DNA of 64,000 bases from DATLCF01 sp035526505. GTDB taxonomy: Bacteria; Patescibacteriota; Saccharimonadia; Saccharimonadales; UBA4665. The notes beneath the pieces are model-generated. The model saw only the letters and a list, made by a program, of their open reading frames with translations, did no database searches and had not been told where the DNA came from. The DNA is taken from NCBI GenBank assembly GCA_035526505.1, contig DATLCF010000002.1, positions 493,013 through 557,012 on the forward strand, in the 5' to 3' direction. Made by a program: the position numbers and the translations under genes. Shown here piece by piece: positions 33,534 through 42,244 of this stretch. How positions within the stretch are numbered: position 1 is the stretch's first letter; each line of letters begins with the position of its first letter.

Positions 33534-35200
33534 TGTGTGTCTTGGCCCAAAATTATTACGAAGTTGGCTGTCCCTGCCTGAATGGAGGCATCAGGCAATT
33601 TTTTTGTTGCGCTTACATTAAAGCGCTTTTCGAGATAGTTTTTTGTGTACTTGTCCTTGCCATTGGTAAGGTCAACGATTACCGTTTTTTTGTACTCGTG
33701 CGTGGGCGCATCGGCAACCGTACCTACATTATACCCGTATGACTTCAATTCTGCCGCCTTTGTAGTGGCTAAGCCTGGCAGAGCCGTACCGTTTAGTACA
33801 GTGACGTTAGCGTTCTCTTTGGCAAGGTAGCCGTCCCTTAATTTGCCGCGTACGAAAGCCTGGATGGCGTCATATACGCCAACGCCGGCAACAGGCCGTA
33901 CGATGGACTGACCATTTACCATACCGGTTGTTACCAGGGGGCTTGCAGGGTTTGCTAAATCTATAGATTCAATTTTGCTAGCACCAATACCTTTACCGAT
34001 ATTCATCAGGCGGACCGCATCACTAATACTCATATCTAGTGCGACATGATCACCAAAGGCGCTCATAAGCTGTGATATTTTTACTGGGTTAGTATAGGTA
34101 CCGGCAGAGAGTATTTTTTCGGAAAGTGCAGCAATGAACAAACGTTGGCGTTCAGTGCGATCAAAGTCACCACGGGTGCTGGTATGGCGTGTTCGTACAA
34201 ACATAAGCGCCCGCAAACCATCAAAATGCTGGTTACCGGCGGCCACATTAAGGTAATAGTTCCTGTGCGTCTCTTCGTTATACATATAATCGGTCACCGC
34301 GGCTGATGCCGGTACGTTTATATCGATACCGCCTACAGTGTCAACAGCCTGCTGAAATGCTTTAAAGTCGACCATACCGTAGTAATGTATGGGTACGCCT
34401 AATACCTTTGACACCGTCTGCTCTGCAGCGTTTATCCCAGCTTTGTCGGCACCCGCTGTATCTTTGGGATTGCTGTTAAGGGCACGATATTTAGCATTGG
34501 CGTATACAGCATTAATTTTGGACGAACCAGCGCCTGGTGCAGCTACCCACAGATCCCGGGGTATACTCAGCAATGATGCCGTTTTATTAACAGGATCAAT
34601 ACTTGCCACTAATATAGTATCTGTCAAATCCGGTGCCTCATGCCCCTGGCCACCTTTGCCCAGCAACAAAATGTTGATCCGGCCATCACCTTCACCCTTT
34701 AAGAGCGAAGGGGCAACATCTGCTTGCAAGGCTGCGGCGTTGCCCCCGCCTTTAAACACTTTATGCAGTTTGAAATAGCCTTTCGTAAATAAAAGACCAC
34801 CCAGAATGACCACAATAGCCAACATAGCCAAGGTGCCACGAAGCGCCCACCTGCGGAACGGATGGCGGCGTTTGCCCTTACCCTTCTCTTTGTGTCGCCT
34901 GCCAAGTCCCTTTCCCGTTGGCAATGTCATGCGTAGCATCGAAGCATCGTCTTGCGCCGTCACGGGCACTGTAGGCGCTGGAGCAGCACCTACGTTAGAT
35001 CTACTGCGCGGAGCCGCATGATAGCCTTCAGAGCGCTTAAAATTATCGATACGCCGAGTATTTGTACGCAGGTTACTAGCCAACATTGGACGCCGGCCTA
35101 CGGGGCGATCACCTAGCTGTGGACGTGAAGGTGCATTATTAATAATGCCGTCTATGGCTTTCCTTTGGGCACGGCGAGATAGCTTTCGAAAATCATTCAT
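33530..35200 (-). CDS. LytR-CpsA-Psr (LCP) family protein
   Basis: Transfers undecaprenyl-linked polymers to the wall, or acts as a related phosphotransferase. The 556-aa product has a long basic cytosolic N-terminus (about 115 aa), one transmembrane helix (TLAMLAIVVILGGLLF), the LCP domain with conserved Asp and Arg (LTDTILVASID, LSIPRDLWV, RTRHTSTRGDFDRTERQR), and a C-terminal LytR_C domain (about 460-550). A promoter places the transcript start near 35208, so the ATG at 35200 is preferred over the one at 35212. Confidence 0.95.
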   Translation of the reverse strand: MNDFRKLSRRAQRKAIDGIINNAPSRPQLGDRPVGRRPMLASNLRTNTRRIDNFKRSEGYHAAPRSRSNVGAAPAPTVPVTAQDDASMLRMTLPTGKGLGRRHKEKGKGKRRHPFRRWALRGTLAMLAIVVILGGLLFTKGYFKLHKVFKGGGNAAALQADVAPSLLKGEGDGRINILLLGKGGQGHEAPDLTDTILVASIDPVNKTASLLSIPRDLWVAAPGAGSSKINAVYANAKYRALNSNPKDTAGADKAGINAAEQTVSKVLGVPIHYYGMVDFKAFQQAVDTVGGIDINVPASAAVTDYMYNEETHRNYYLNVAAGNQHFDGLRALMFVRTRHTSTRGDFDRTERQRLFIAALSEKILSAGTYTNPVKISQLMSAFGDHVALDMSISDAVRLMNIGKGIGASKIESIDLANPASPLVTTGMVNGQSIVRPVAGVGVYDAIQAFVRGKLRDGYLAKENANVTVLNGTALPGLATTKAAELKSYGYNVGTVADAPTHEYKKTVIVDLTNGKDKYTKNYLEKRFNVSATKKLPDASIQAGTANFVIILGQDTQ

Positions 35201-35214
35201 AGGCAATGGCATCT

Positions 35215-35275
35215 AGTATACCGGCTTGCGACCAGTGCGTAAACATGTGCATAATCCACCATTTTCCGCTATAGT
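35215..35275. promoter_or_regulatory. back-to-back promoters for LCP and lepB
   Basis: Minus strand: TTTACG (35238-35243), 17 bp, TATACT (35215-35220), start near 35208, 7-8 nt before the LCP ATG. Plus strand: GTGCAT (35247-35252, weak), 17 bp, TATAGT (35270-35275), start near 35282, 3 nt before the lepB ATG. The two -35 elements are 3 bp apart, so polymerase binding on the two sides should compete. Confidence 0.65.
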
Positions 35276-35284
35276 TGGAAGCTG

Positions 35285-35947
35285 ATGATAGACAACCCAC
35301 AAGCCCCCATTACACCTCAGATTGATTTGCCGCCACGTGCACAACCTCCGCCAGACGCTCGGCAAAACAACAAAGAAGGTGTTCGCACCATACTTTCCAC
35401 GATTGCCGTGCTGCTTATTGCGCCAGCAGTAGCGCTGGTGTTAACACTTTTTGTGTTTCAATCGTACCAAGTCGACGGCCCCAGCATGGAAACAACGCTC
35501 AGCAATAACGACCGGCTTATCGTGTGGAAAATGCCACGTACTTGGGCGCGTATAACTGGCCACCACTATATACCCCAGCGCGGTGACGTTATAGTGTTCG
35601 TAGCACAAAACCTGAATGAATTTGGGCAAGAGCCGAACAAACAACTTATAAAACGAGTAGTGGGTCTACCCGGTGAAAAAGTTGCAGTGCACGATGGTGT
35701 TCTAACTGTATACAACAAAACCCATCCGGAGGGATTCCGGCCAGACGCCACCCTGCCTTATGGCAAGGCCATTCCCACGACCAATGGCGACAACGAGTGG
35801 ACTGTTGGAGCTGATGAGGTTTTTGTGTGCGGTGACAACCGTCCTAATTCGCTCGATTCACGCTCTTTTGGCCCTATACAGACTCAAGATATTGTCGGTA
35901 AGCTCATTCTGCGGATATTGCCCTTGGGTGATGCGGAACGCTTTTAG
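35285..35947 (+). CDS. lepB: signal peptidase I
   Basis: Removes signal peptides from exported proteins. The 220-aa product has one N-terminal helix (ILSTIAVLLIAPAVALVLTL, about 37-56), the nucleophile Ser in VDGPSMETT, the general-base Lys in LIKRVVGLPGE, and the family box GDNRPNSLDSRSFG. The ATG follows a TATAGT with only 3 nt of predicted leader. Divergent from the LCP operon. Confidence 0.97.
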   Translation: MIDNPQAPITPQIDLPPRAQPPPDARQNNKEGVRTILSTIAVLLIAPAVALVLTLFVFQSYQVDGPSMETTLSNNDRLIVWKMPRTWARITGHHYIPQRGDVIVFVAQNLNEFGQEPNKQLIKRVVGLPGEKVAVHDGVLTVYNKTHPEGFRPDATLPYGKAIPTTNGDNEWTVGADEVFVCGDNRPNSLDSRSFGPIQTQDIVGKLILRILPLGDAERF

Positions 35948-35972
35948 CCCGTCCGGAGAATATCAGCAGTCT

Positions 35973-36854
35973 TTAGCCCAAACGGTTGATAATAGTATTG
36001 AGCTCTTCATCGGACTTAAATGAGATTTCGAGCTTGCCCCCTTTGGCCATACGACGAATCTCAATGGGTGCACCAATTTTTTTGCTTAGCTTTTTTGTAG
36101 CTGGTGTTTGTGTACGCATACGTTCGCGCGTGGCCTTAGTGTCCTTGAAGCCTTCTTTTACCGAAACTACGAACCGCTCGGCTTGCCGCACTGACCAACC
36201 ATTCTTTAAGATGGCCGCAAGCAGCTCATCCTGCTTTTTGAGAGTATCTTTGAGCGCCAACACTGCCCGGGCATGCCCTTCGGTAATCTTTTGCTCTCGT
36301 AGAGCCTTACTGGCAGCATCAGGTAATTGCAAAAGTCGCACAATATTATTGACTGTCGAACTCGCCTTGCCCAAACGCTTGGCAATTGTCTCATACGGCA
36401 TACTAAATTGTTGATGCAGGCGCTCAATTGATGACGCTTGTTCTAGCGGCGATAAATCTACGCGTTGTACATTTTCAACAATCGCTATTTCCAAACGCTC
36501 CAGTTCTTTACTGGTACGCACCACCGCCGGAACTTTCGTAAGCCCCGCCAGCTCCGATGCCCGCCATCTACGCTCCCCCGCAATGATGGTATATTTTTTA
36601 TTGCCAGCACCCGGCGTTACAACCAACGGCTGCAATACGCCGTACCGCTTTATCGATTCGGCCAGTTGTTCCAAAGCCTGTTTATCAAAGTGTTGGCGTG
36701 GTTGCTGGGGGTTTGGCTCAAGATCTTCTAATGCAATTTTTTGGATACGCTCATGTTCATCAACTAAAAAACTTTTATCAAAATCTTGCGGGATAAGTGC
36801 ATCAAACCCCTTGCCCAAACCCATTTTTTTTACTGCTGGTTTAACTGCCGACAC
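35973..36854 (-). CDS. parB: chromosome partitioning protein ParB
   Basis: CTPase/DNA-binding clamp that loads at parS and works with ParA. The 293-aa product has the N-terminal GLGKGFDALI, the ParB CTPase domain (QPRQHFD, GERRWRASELAG), a central helix-turn-helix (about 165-185) and a C-terminal dimerisation domain. It overlaps parA by 14 nt. No parS palindrome was found in the window. Confidence 0.97.
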   Translation of the reverse strand: MSAVKPAVKKMGLGKGFDALIPQDFDKSFLVDEHERIQKIALEDLEPNPQQPRQHFDKQALEQLAESIKRYGVLQPLVVTPGAGNKKYTIIAGERRWRASELAGLTKVPAVVRTSKELERLEIAIVENVQRVDLSPLEQASSIERLHQQFSMPYETIAKRLGKASSTVNNIVRLLQLPDAASKALREQKITEGHARAVLALKDTLKKQDELLAAILKNGWSVRQAERFVVSVKEGFKDTKATRERMRTQTPATKKLSKKIGAPIEIRRMAKGGKLEISFKSDEELNTIINRLG

Positions 36855-37605
36855 GCTTTGTTACCTCCTTGGCCAGTTGTTTGTAGGCGCGGGCGCCCTT
36901 AGACCACCGATCGTGTTCGAAAATAGTTTTACCAAAACTTGGTGCTTCTGCCAAGCGCACATTGCGCGGAATAACTGTCTTGAATAGCTTATCGCCAAAA
37001 TGCCCCTTTAATTCCTGCATGACCTGTTCGGATAAACTGGTACGCTTATCGTACATTGTGAGCACCACACCCAACAAATCAAGTGAAGGATTAATGCCCT
37101 GCCGCACTCGCTGCACAGTCGATAGCAACTGGCCTAAGCCCTCTAGAGCATAATATTCAGATTGTACTGGTATAAGAATGTCTGTCGCGGCTGTAAGGCC
37201 GTTAATTGTAAGAAGTCCTAGCGCGGGAGGACAATCAATAATTACATATTCATACGTTGACGGTTTAAATGCTTCGCGCAAGCAGAATTCGCGGTTAGGT
37301 GTACCTACCAATTCTACCTCCGCCGCCGCTAAATTAGCATTGGCGGGTAAAATATACAATCCTGGACGATTGGTTTCGTGCACAGCCTGGTCCAGTGTCG
37401 TCTGGCCAAATAACAGCTCGTAACTGGTTGGTTCCAGCGTTTCTTTTTGTAGCCCCAGCCCACTCGTGGCATTACCCTGCGGGTCCAGATCGGCTAATAA
37501 CACCGGGCGACCGCTGGATGCCAATTGCGCCGCCAGATTAACAGCTGAGGTTGTCTTACCTACCCCTCCCTTCTGATTTATCACCGCGATGACTGTTTGT
37601 TTCAT
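36841..37605 (-). CDS. parA: chromosome partitioning ATPase ParA (Soj)
   Basis: Deviant Walker-type ATPase that moves ParB-bound origins. The 254-aa product has NQKGGVGKTT (about 9-18), a DLDPQGNAT Walker A' region and IIDCPPALG. AGGGG lies 5 nt before the ATG and a TATACT lies about 25 nt upstream, so this gene has a normal short leader with a ribosome-binding site. First gene of parAB. Confidence 0.97.
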   Translation of the reverse strand: MKQTVIAVINQKGGVGKTTSAVNLAAQLASSGRPVLLADLDPQGNATSGLGLQKETLEPTSYELLFGQTTLDQAVHETNRPGLYILPANANLAAAEVELVGTPNREFCLREAFKPSTYEYVIIDCPPALGLLTINGLTAATDILIPVQSEYYALEGLGQLLSTVQRVRQGINPSLDLLGVVLTMYDKRTSLSEQVMQELKGHFGDKLFKTVIPRNVRLAEAPSFGKTIFEHDRWSKGARAYKQLAKEVTKRVGS

Positions 37606-37761
37606 TATCCCCTCTTCGACAGCAAGTATAACATTCTATGCCCCTGCGTGGGAACAATGCTCGGCTTACGCCGCTGGCTAGCAATATACTGCTAGTATCA
37701 CCCAGCGGTCTAAGAAACTTCTTAGTCAGTACTGCGGCTTGGTGGTAAGATTAAACTACTT

Positions 37762-38400
37762 ATGGATACGGAACGCGCGCGCAAACCAGCCCCCCGCTCG
37801 CAGCATCGACAAATGGTCGATCCTATTATGCGCAGACCGCTTCAAACACCAGCTAGCGGTCCCACACCGTCCTCCATTTCACCTCCTCCTATTAAGCCAG
37901 CACGAACAGCACGCCTGCGCCTTTCCAAAAAGCTCACCCGGTTGTCTTTAGTGCTTATCATTACCCTGATAGCTGCAGGGTGTGGCAGTTGGCAGTATGT
38001 ACACCGCACTACTAGCCCTATACCCCGACGCGTTCAGCAAGCAGTTACGTTTGATCTGTACTATCCAGGTGCATTACCAGATGGCTGGACGCTAGATGCC
38101 TCCTCTTTCACCAGTGATCAAGGAGTTGTTCTGTATGCCATCAAGGGGCAAGATGGCAACTTGATTATTAGCATTCAAGCTCGCCAACAGGGGTTCGACT
38201 ATACCGATTTTTATGAAAAAAGTATGAGTAAAAGCTCACGATTTTCGACGTCACTGGGCAGTGGCGCAGTAGGTCAAAGCGGCAATAAACCAATTGGAAG
38301 TATTATAATAAATAAGTCCTGGATCTTAGCCTCGTCAAGTTCGTCCAAGATCAGCGAAAGCGATATTCAATTCGTACTTTCAAACCTTAAAAAATCCTAA
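37762..38400 (+). CDS. hypothetical single-pass membrane protein
   Basis: Unrecognised, 212 aa. A basic Pro-rich cytosolic part (1-58) is followed by one hydrophobic segment (about 60-73, LSLVLIITLIAAG) and an extracytoplasmic globular domain with VTFDLYYPGALPDGW. Cys 74 after AAG looks like a lipobox, but the segment is internal and a second Arg-rich region lies before it, so lipidation is unlikely. A TAAGAT (37746-37751) predicts a 4-nt leader. Divergent from parA. Confidence 0.75.
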   Translation: MDTERARKPAPRSQHRQMVDPIMRRPLQTPASGPTPSSISPPPIKPARTARLRLSKKLTRLSLVLIITLIAAGCGSWQYVHRTTSPIPRRVQQAVTFDLYYPGALPDGWTLDASSFTSDQGVVLYAIKGQDGNLIISIQARQQGFDYTDFYEKSMSKSSRFSTSLGSGAVGQSGNKPIGSIIINKSWILASSSSSKISESDIQFVLSNLKKS

Positions 38401-38463
38401 ACGGCAAAACAGATCCGGCCACTTACTAACCTAATTGTCGAACACCAGCCATAGCAGTCCTGG

Positions 38464-41400
38464 CTATCTTGCCCCGGCAAGAGCATTCCGTATCTGGAAG
38501 TAATCAACCAGTATATAACGGTCAGCGCTGCCAGTGGGGTTGTCCCGAATAATTGAAAAGCCACCTTCGGTTGCGCCAGTTGGGACAGCACCGGAGGTAT
38601 TAGAACCAATGGAAACGCCATCAACAAAATATTCGATGCTACTAGTGGTATGGACAAAAATCTTGTAGCGGTGCCACCCCGTACTCACAGCCGTTGAAGA
38701 AGCGGTACAGTTCGCACTACCGTTATTCATAAGGCACATCCTCCAGTTGACGCTTTGGTCTCTATCGTATTCAAAATAAACACCGTTGGTGCTGCCACCA
38801 GAACAGGTTGGACTATCACACAGCCCGAGTGTTAGGTTATAGTCATTCGTGGTATCTGCGAGTGTAGGAATATTGACTGCAAATCCAATCTCTTCCCCGC
38901 CGCCAATAATAATAGGCTCGCCACTACTTACGCCATGTAAGTAATCCATGAACAGGTTAGCATAGTTAGTACCGCTCGTCCCTGTTCCCGAATCTAGCTT
39001 TATTTGACCGGGTCGGTAATACAGATCAGGCGCAACACCGGTAACCGCACTAGCTGTACCGCTATTACTTTTACCCCAGCCAATCTCGCCAAAAACACCA
39101 TCTGCACCATCGGCGCTACCTACAAATTCTTCAACCAAATTATACCCATATGCCGCATCGCTTGCATCGTTACAATTGCGCCAACCACCATCATAGTAAC
39201 AACGCATGTGCTTAGAGACTGCATTGTAATACATCGCCCCATCAACTCCGGTAGGGTCCGCGGTAGTATTTGTTTTATTCCCTACTACCAAAATTGTGCC
39301 CACACTGTCCCCTGCAGTTGGCCCTATATATATCCGAGCGTTTGTGGTATTAACGGTAAACAAGTTTGCACTGGTTGATTGAATTATAAAACCGGCAGTC
39401 GAATCGGAGCTGTTTTTGAATGTTGCTACACCACCATCGGCGATGGTAGCTACCGCCGTACTGTTGTCTTTAAATACTGCGACGTTACCTGTTGAGCTGC
39501 TATTAGAAACAGTAAGGGCATCCCCTGTGGTCGCACCAGTTAGGCTGGTAGCGCCAGAGGTTACGGTAAACGTTTTAGTACTTGCCACTGTGACATTGCC
39601 GTTCAGTGTTGCAGTACCCGTCCCTGAAGCAAACGTGCCCGAAGAGCCAGACTGGTCAAAATTCCCCGCACCGCTGGCAAATGTCATGTTTTTACCCGCT
39701 GCCAGCGTAGTATTTTGCAGCAAGTTAACTGCGCTGCTGCTGGCCGTAAGAGCATCGACACTGTTAATGTTAAGCCCGATGGTACCTGTAGACTTCGAAT
39801 TTTTCAGTAAGAAGGCCGTGCTTGATCCGTCCCAAGATAATCCGCCCACTTCGTTTTCGGTGGGGTCAATGACCGATAGGGTGGGTTGGTGCGAACCGCT
39901 TCGCGCATCCAGCAATGTCAGCGCCCGCGAGGTTGAACTGGCACTGGATGGCAGCCCTAAGGCTACAAGCTGGCTAAAACCTCCTGGATCATAGTTCACT
40001 ACATTAATAAGTGATTTTATATTAGTCCCCAGTGGTGTAATGTAGGTATCTGCATAGGTTGAGACTGCACCGCTAAAACGCAAGCCACCTTTTATTTCAA
40101 GTCCGCCTGCTGTCAACACAGGAGCACCGCCGCCGATGTTAACACCTACTCGTCCGTTAGCCGTGTCTACACGAAGTGTATAGTTATTCAATGATGTCTT
40201 AACGCCAAGCGCAGTGGTTGAATCTGTGGTGGTTTGGGTAATAACATCGCCGGTGCTACTTACCGAAAATAGGGCCGTACCCAATCCAGAACCGTTCGAA
40301 CCCCGTACATTTATTAAGTTGGCGCCCAGTGTCGTGTCGGCGTCCTGAATGTCCAATGCGCCTCGGGTTGAATCGAGCTTAATTTCAGGTGTCGTTCCGC
40401 CGGTTGAACCATCGTAAGCGCCCTGCAAATTGCTAACTCCACTCGATGAGGTACAACTACCTCCGGTTACAATGCCGCCGCTAACCACCTGATTTTGCAA
40501 TACCTGACCACCGCTACATGTCACGCTGCTTCCGGCAGTTCCGCCTACGCGGTAGCCAGTTGAACTGTTAATGTTGCCAGCAACGTCCAAGGGGTAACTC
40601 GGTAATGTGGTGCCGCCAAGGGCGATACCGACACGGCTGTTAGTAGTATCGGCGGTCAGTACGTACGCACCGCCGCTGGCACGTACGTTTAGTGCTGTTG
40701 TAGACCCAGTTTGAATGCTAGTTGCCCCTTGCACCGAAAGCGTCTTACTGCTGCCGATTGTCGTGTCTTGGTTAAGATTAATTGCTGTGGCATTCGTAGT
40801 ACCAATAGCTAGAGCGCCAGATATTGAATCAATGAGCGGAGCTTGCAAGCTCGTTGTGGCCTTCCCATTGCCGGAAATATAGAAGTTACTAGAAGATTGC
40901 TGGCTGGTGGTGTTTTGAATATAGTTGGTCGAACCACTGGAGGCAGCAAAGCCACAGGCTGTGGCGCTTTGCAAACAAACCGTGCCGGATGCGTCAGGCA
41001 ACAAAATGCTCCGTGCCCCTGTTTGCGTGTCAAAATCAAGCGTGCTGGTGTTGCCACTAGTCAGCTTAGCCAGCTTGCCTGCCCTAAAAGCATACGGCAC
41101 AGCCGTTAACTTAAGACGCGGCGACATTTCACCATCCCAGCTAGCTGCGCCGGTACCGCCAATGTTCATGCCCAAGTATAATTCTTGATCCCAATTGATA
41201 GTGCTGCCAAACGATGTAACGCTGCCCAAATTTGCAGTAAGATATCCGTTTACTACATGTACTTTGTTGCTGCTCGTGCGTGTTTCAACCCACAAACAGT
41301 TGGCGTCACCGCTACAGGAGCCCTGCGATGAGCCAGAAGAACTCAGGGCGTTGTATACTTTGAACTCTACGTTATAATCGCCGTCTGGTACTGTTGCTCC

Positions 41401-41565
41401 AGCAGCAGTCAGTAAGCGGGCCTGGAAATTAATTGTCGAGTTGGTTGCCGCAGTTGCCGGCTTGGAGAGCATTGTAAAAGATAAAAAGGTCAGAACCACA
41501 CAAGCCAACGCGCAGACGGGCGCGTACATAAACAGCAATAGTCGTTTTTTGTTTTGTTTTGGCAT
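38464..41565 (-). CDS. giant secreted surface protein with beta-rich repeats
   Basis: A 1033-aa exported protein common in CPR genomes. It has a signal/anchor helix (VCALACVVLTFLSFTMLSKPATA), an N-terminal domain with INFQARLLTAAGATVPDGDY, a long Ser/Thr/Gly-rich middle with loosely repeating beta-helix-like units, and a C-terminal concanavalin/LamG-like domain (about 830-1025). No LPXTG signal or C-terminal helix, so anchoring may be by the N-terminal helix. The leader is 38 nt with a GGGCC hairpin and no Shine-Dalgarno. Likely surface display or adhesion (inference). Confidence 0.85.
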   Translation of the reverse strand: MPKQNKKRLLLFMYAPVCALACVVLTFLSFTMLSKPATAATNSTINFQARLLTAAGATVPDGDYNVEFKVYNALSSSGSSQGSCSGDANCLWVETRTSSNKVHVVNGYLTANLGSVTSFGSTINWDQELYLGMNIGGTGAASWDGEMSPRLKLTAVPYAFRAGKLAKLTSGNTSTLDFDTQTGARSILLPDASGTVCLQSATACGFAASSGSTNYIQNTTSQQSSSNFYISGNGKATTSLQAPLIDSISGALAIGTTNATAINLNQDTTIGSSKTLSVQGATSIQTGSTTALNVRASGGAYVLTADTTNSRVGIALGGTTLPSYPLDVAGNINSSTGYRVGGTAGSSVTCSGGQVLQNQVVSGGIVTGGSCTSSSGVSNLQGAYDGSTGGTTPEIKLDSTRGALDIQDADTTLGANLINVRGSNGSGLGTALFSVSSTGDVITQTTTDSTTALGVKTSLNNYTLRVDTANGRVGVNIGGGAPVLTAGGLEIKGGLRFSGAVSTYADTYITPLGTNIKSLINVVNYDPGGFSQLVALGLPSSASSTSRALTLLDARSGSHQPTLSVIDPTENEVGGLSWDGSSTAFLLKNSKSTGTIGLNINSVDALTASSSAVNLLQNTTLAAGKNMTFASGAGNFDQSGSSGTFASGTGTATLNGNVTVASTKTFTVTSGATSLTGATTGDALTVSNSSSTGNVAVFKDNSTAVATIADGGVATFKNSSDSTAGFIIQSTSANLFTVNTTNARIYIGPTAGDSVGTILVVGNKTNTTADPTGVDGAMYYNAVSKHMRCYYDGGWRNCNDASDAAYGYNLVEEFVGSADGADGVFGEIGWGKSNSGTASAVTGVAPDLYYRPGQIKLDSGTGTSGTNYANLFMDYLHGVSSGEPIIIGGGEEIGFAVNIPTLADTTNDYNLTLGLCDSPTCSGGSTNGVYFEYDRDQSVNWRMCLMNNGSANCTASSTAVSTGWHRYKIFVHTTSSIEYFVDGVSIGSNTSGAVPTGATEGGFSIIRDNPTGSADRYILVDYFQIRNALAGAR

Positions 41566-41609
41566 GTGTTTTTGTTTGTTGGGCCACCAGGCCCTTGTAA
41601 CACATACTA

Positions 41610-41638
41610 ATTATCCCGCCAGACAACGCTCCCTACAA
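41610..41638 (-). promoter_or_regulatory. promoter of the giant surface protein gene
   Basis: Minus-strand TTGTAG (41633-41638), 17-bp spacer, GATAAT (41610-41615), start near 41603. The leader contains the hairpin GGGCC-TGGT-GGCCC (about 41580-41593) and then an A-rich run before the ATG. Confidence 0.6.
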
Positions 41639-41740
41639 GGGGTAATTGAACACAAAATCAGGACACGTATGCCTGCTTTTGCAACGCTTTTCGACCAGTA
41701 ATTACAGTGCATCTTACAACGTAGCGCATTTTACCCCTCT

Positions 41741-41779
41741 CATATAGCTTCTACCTCTGATATATACATATAGCTTCTA
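41741..41779. repeat. 13-bp direct repeat
   Basis: CATATAGCTTCTA occurs at 41741-41753 and 41767-41779, 26 bp apart (about 2.5 helical turns), 140-180 bp upstream of the surface protein transcript start. It may be a regulator site or a chance repeat. The rest of the gap between rplU and the surface gene (41566-41851) holds the promoter and the rplU terminator. Confidence 0.5.
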
Positions 41780-41792
41780 TCATAATTTTGGT

Positions 41793-41829
41793 GTAAAAAA
41801 ATCAGCGGTTATTATTTTGCCGCTGATTT
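41793..41829 (-). terminator. rplU terminator
   Basis: Stem AAATCAGCGG / CCGCTGATTT with an 11-nt loop, followed on the minus strand by a run of seven T. It ends the rplU transcript immediately after the gene. Confidence 0.9.
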
Positions 41830-41851
41830 ATCCACAGGCACTGCCTACGCG

Positions 41852-42160
41852 CTATGCAATTTTGGTAATTTTGATACGGGTGTAATGTTGGCGATGGCCA
41901 TGCACTTTGTGCACGCGTTTTTTGGCCTTGTAGCGAATAGCGGTAACTTTGTCTGCCTTTATATCTTCGTCCACTACTTCGGCGCTAACCTTTGCCTTTT
42001 CGACCATTGGTGTGCCCACGCTTACCGCGTCACCGTCAATAACCAACAGCGGCTCAAAAGAAACGGTTTTGCCATCGGCGTGCAACAACTCGACCTCCAG
42101 GCTTTCGCCTTCGGTCACCAGATATTGCTTACCGCCTGTCGCGATTACTGCTTTTTTCAT
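41852..42160 (-). CDS. rplU: 50S ribosomal protein L21
   Basis: Large-subunit protein L21, 102 aa, with KKAVIATGGKQYLVTEGESLEVE at the N-terminus and the basic HKVHGHRQHYTRIKITKI tail. The ATG at 42160 fits the family; 13 further codons are open. Promoter elements TTTACA, 17 bp, TAGTAT lie just upstream (about 42190-42220), giving a leader of about 45 nt. Its usual partner rpmA (L27) is absent: a terminator follows directly. Confidence 0.96.
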   Translation of the reverse strand: MKKAVIATGGKQYLVTEGESLEVELLHADGKTVSFEPLLVIDGDAVSVGTPMVEKAKVSAEVVDEDIKADKVTAIRYKAKKRVHKVHGHRQHYTRIKITKIA

Positions 42161-42244
42161 GTATGCAATGCTCTCTTCTTTTTGAGAAATAACTACCAAT
42201 AGATACTACCAGATATAGGCGTATCTGTAAAGTGTTGCGGCGCC

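Noticed and set aside
35973..37700. parS site or replication origin near parAB
   Set aside because: No TGTTTCACGTGAAACA-like palindrome, DnaA-box cluster or dnaA gene was found.
37762..38400. Lipoprotein signal (AAGC at residue 71-74)
   Set aside because: The hydrophobic segment lies 60 residues from the N-terminus, and the -3 residue is Ala, so a membrane anchor is more likely.
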